Part shown: positions 5,955-6,932 of the stretch, one piece after another | Numbering within the stretch: position 1 is the stretch's first letter | Layout: each line of letters opens with the position of its first letter | Source of the DNA: Nonomuraea sp. | GTDB taxonomy: Bacteria > Actinomycetota > Actinomycetes > Streptosporangiales > Streptosporangiaceae | DNA: 6,932 nt | Direction: 5' to 3' | Assembly: GCA_013362835.1 (NCBI GenBank) | Contig: JABFVJ010000364.1 | Coordinates: 1 to 6,932, forward strand | Program-made: the position numbers and the translations under genes | Notes under the pieces: model-generated | Seen by the model: the letters and a program-made list of their open reading frames with translations, nothing else | Databases searched by the model: none | What the model was told of the DNA's origin: nothing

Positions 5955-6910
5955 CGGTGAAGGTCCCCCGGCGCCGGATCGGGGCGCACGGCCCGGAGGC
6001 GTCGGTGTTGTCGCTGGGGTCCTGGCACACCTACGACCGGATGGACTTCGGCGAGGCCGTGGCCGTGCTGCGGCACGCCGCCGGCATCGGGATCAACCTG
6101 TTCGACGTCGGCGTCTACGGCCTGCCCGGCCGCCCGCCCGGCTTCACGGACGTGCTGTTCTCGGCCATGGTCAGGGCCGCCGGCCTCGCCCGCGAGGACT
6201 ACCTGCTCTCGGCCAAGCTGTGGCTGCGGAGCTACCCCGAGCAGTCCCTGCGCGACCAGCTCGAACGGGCGCTGACCAGGGCCGGCACCGACCACGCCGA
6301 CCTGGCCGTGGTCGGCGACGCGCACCGCGACGACCTCGACCTGCGCCGGCTGGCCCGCGAGCTGGCCGCGCTGGAGTCGGAGGGGCTGCTCGGCTGCTGG
6401 GGCGTCAACAACTGGTCGGCCACCGCGATCCTGACCATCCGCCACCACGCCCGCGACTTCGGCTCGCCGGGGCCGCAGCTCGCGCAGCTCAAGTACAACC
6501 CGTGCCGCCGCGCGATCCCGGAAGGGGTGCCGTTCGCGGAGGTGTTCGACGCGGGGATCTCGCTGCAGGCGAGCGACGTGCTCGAAGGCGGCCTGCTGGC
6601 GGGCAAGGCCGTTCCCGCCCGGCCGGTGTTCCCCGATCCGGGCGGGGTGCGCGAGCGGGCCGCCAAGGCGGCCGACGGCCTGGCGGAGGCGGCGGCGTCG
6701 CTGGGGGCGACGCCGGCCCAGCTGTGCGTGGCGTTCTGCCTCACCCACCCGGCGGTGGCGAGCGTGCTGTTCGGCGTGACGAGCCTGGCCCAGCTCGTGG
6801 ACGACGCGGGCGCGCTCGCCCTGCTCGACCGTGCCGGACCGGCCCGGCTGCGCGAACTGGCCGCGCCCTTCTGGGCCGACGCCGACACGACCGACCCGGA
6901 AGGACCCTGA
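5951..6910 (+). CDS. Aldo/keto-reductase-like protein lacking the canonical tetrad histidine
   Basis: Predicted cytoplasmic (beta/alpha)8-barrel oxidoreductase-like protein of 319 residues, normal for the aldo/keto reductase family, which uses NADPH to reduce carbonyls. Seen: SVLSLGSWHTY at 18-28; INLFDVGVYG with D52 and Y56 of the tetrad; LLSAKLW with K89; GVNNWSA (151-157, family form GVSNFS); QLKYNPCRR (179-187); and GGLLAGK (213-219). The fourth tetrad residue normally sits in a DLYxxHxPD pattern. Here the strand reads DLAVVGDAH, with Gly at the expected position (122) and His two residues later (H125 lies beyond D123-A124). It may be a reductase with altered chemistry or a cofactor-binding protein. 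The ATG overlaps the livH stop (ATGA) and has GGAGG seven bases upstream. Its place at the end of a transporter operon suggests action on the imported compound or its hydrolysis product (inference). Confidence 0.87.
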   Translation: MTVKVPRRRIGAHGPEASVLSLGSWHTYDRMDFGEAVAVLRHAAGIGINLFDVGVYGLPGRPPGFTDVLFSAMVRAAGLAREDYLLSAKLWLRSYPEQSLRDQLERALTRAGTDHADLAVVGDAHRDDLDLRRLARELAALESEGLLGCWGVNNWSATAILTIRHHARDFGSPGPQLAQLKYNPCRRAIPEGVPFAEVFDAGISLQASDVLEGGLLAGKAVPARPVFPDPGGVRERAAKAADGLAEAAASLGATPAQLCVAFCLTHPAVASVLFGVTSLAQLVDDAGALALLDRAGPARLRELAAPFWADADTTDPEGP

Positions 6911-6912
6911 AC

Positions 6913-6930
6913 CCCGGCCCTCCGGCCTGG
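6913..6930 (+). terminator. GC-rich hairpin after the operon, possible terminator
   Basis: A stem of seven pairs with one C-T mismatch (6913-6919 with 6924-6930) closes a four-base loop, beginning two bases after the last stop codon. Actinomycete terminators often lack a long U run, so the position is suggestive. The window ends two bases later, so nothing downstream can be judged, and GC-rich DNA folds easily by chance. Confidence 0.35.
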
Positions 6931-6932
6931 TC

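Noticed and set aside
5156..6748. A 530-codon minus-strand open frame across livH and the reductase gene
   Set aside because: It runs across two real genes on the other strand, has shadow-like composition, and shows no motif or plausible ribosome binding site.

Overview
This window is very GC-rich DNA in which third codon positions are almost all G or C, GTG starts are frequent, and genes overlap by one to four bases. That style fits an actinomycete of the Streptomyces / Streptosporangiaceae kind. This is inferred from base composition and the architecture of the proteins; no marker gene is present to name a genus.

Layout. The left end (1-1239, minus strand) is the amino-terminal 413 codons of a metal-dependent amidohydrolase of the YtcJ / Amidohydro_3 type, whose carboxy end lies outside the window. 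A short AT-richer divergent intergenic region (1240-1320) holds a candidate promoter, an inverted repeat and a strong ribosome binding site. From there a tightly packed plus-strand operon runs almost to the right edge. It holds a possible 39-codon leader ORF (1321-1440), a LivF-type ATPase (1440-2207), a fused LivM permease-LivG ATPase (2204-3934), a lipoprotein substrate-binding protein (3931-5082), a LivH-type permease (5082-5954) and an aldo/keto-reductase-like protein (5951-6910). Every junction in the operon is a stop/start overlap (TGATG, GTGA, GTGA, TGATG, ATGA), so translation of the whole unit is probably coupled. A GC-rich hairpin follows the last stop at the window edge.

How the parts fit. 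The four middle genes supply every component of one HAAT-family (branched-chain amino acid / amide / urea type) ABC importer: an extracytoplasmic receptor, two permease domains and two ATPase domains. The divergent amidohydrolase and the operon-distal oxidoreductase-like protein suggest that the imported compound is an amide, lactam or similar hydrolysable small molecule, but the sequence does not identify it. No dedicated transcriptional regulator is visible in the window.

Points that stand out are a degenerate ABC signature motif in the fused LivG domain, which falls in the same composite ATP site as the LivF H-loop glutamine; an aldo/keto reductase in which the usual tetrad histidine is not at its expected place; an unusually compact YtcJ-type amidohydrolase; and a coupled leader ORF carrying a rare TTA codon.
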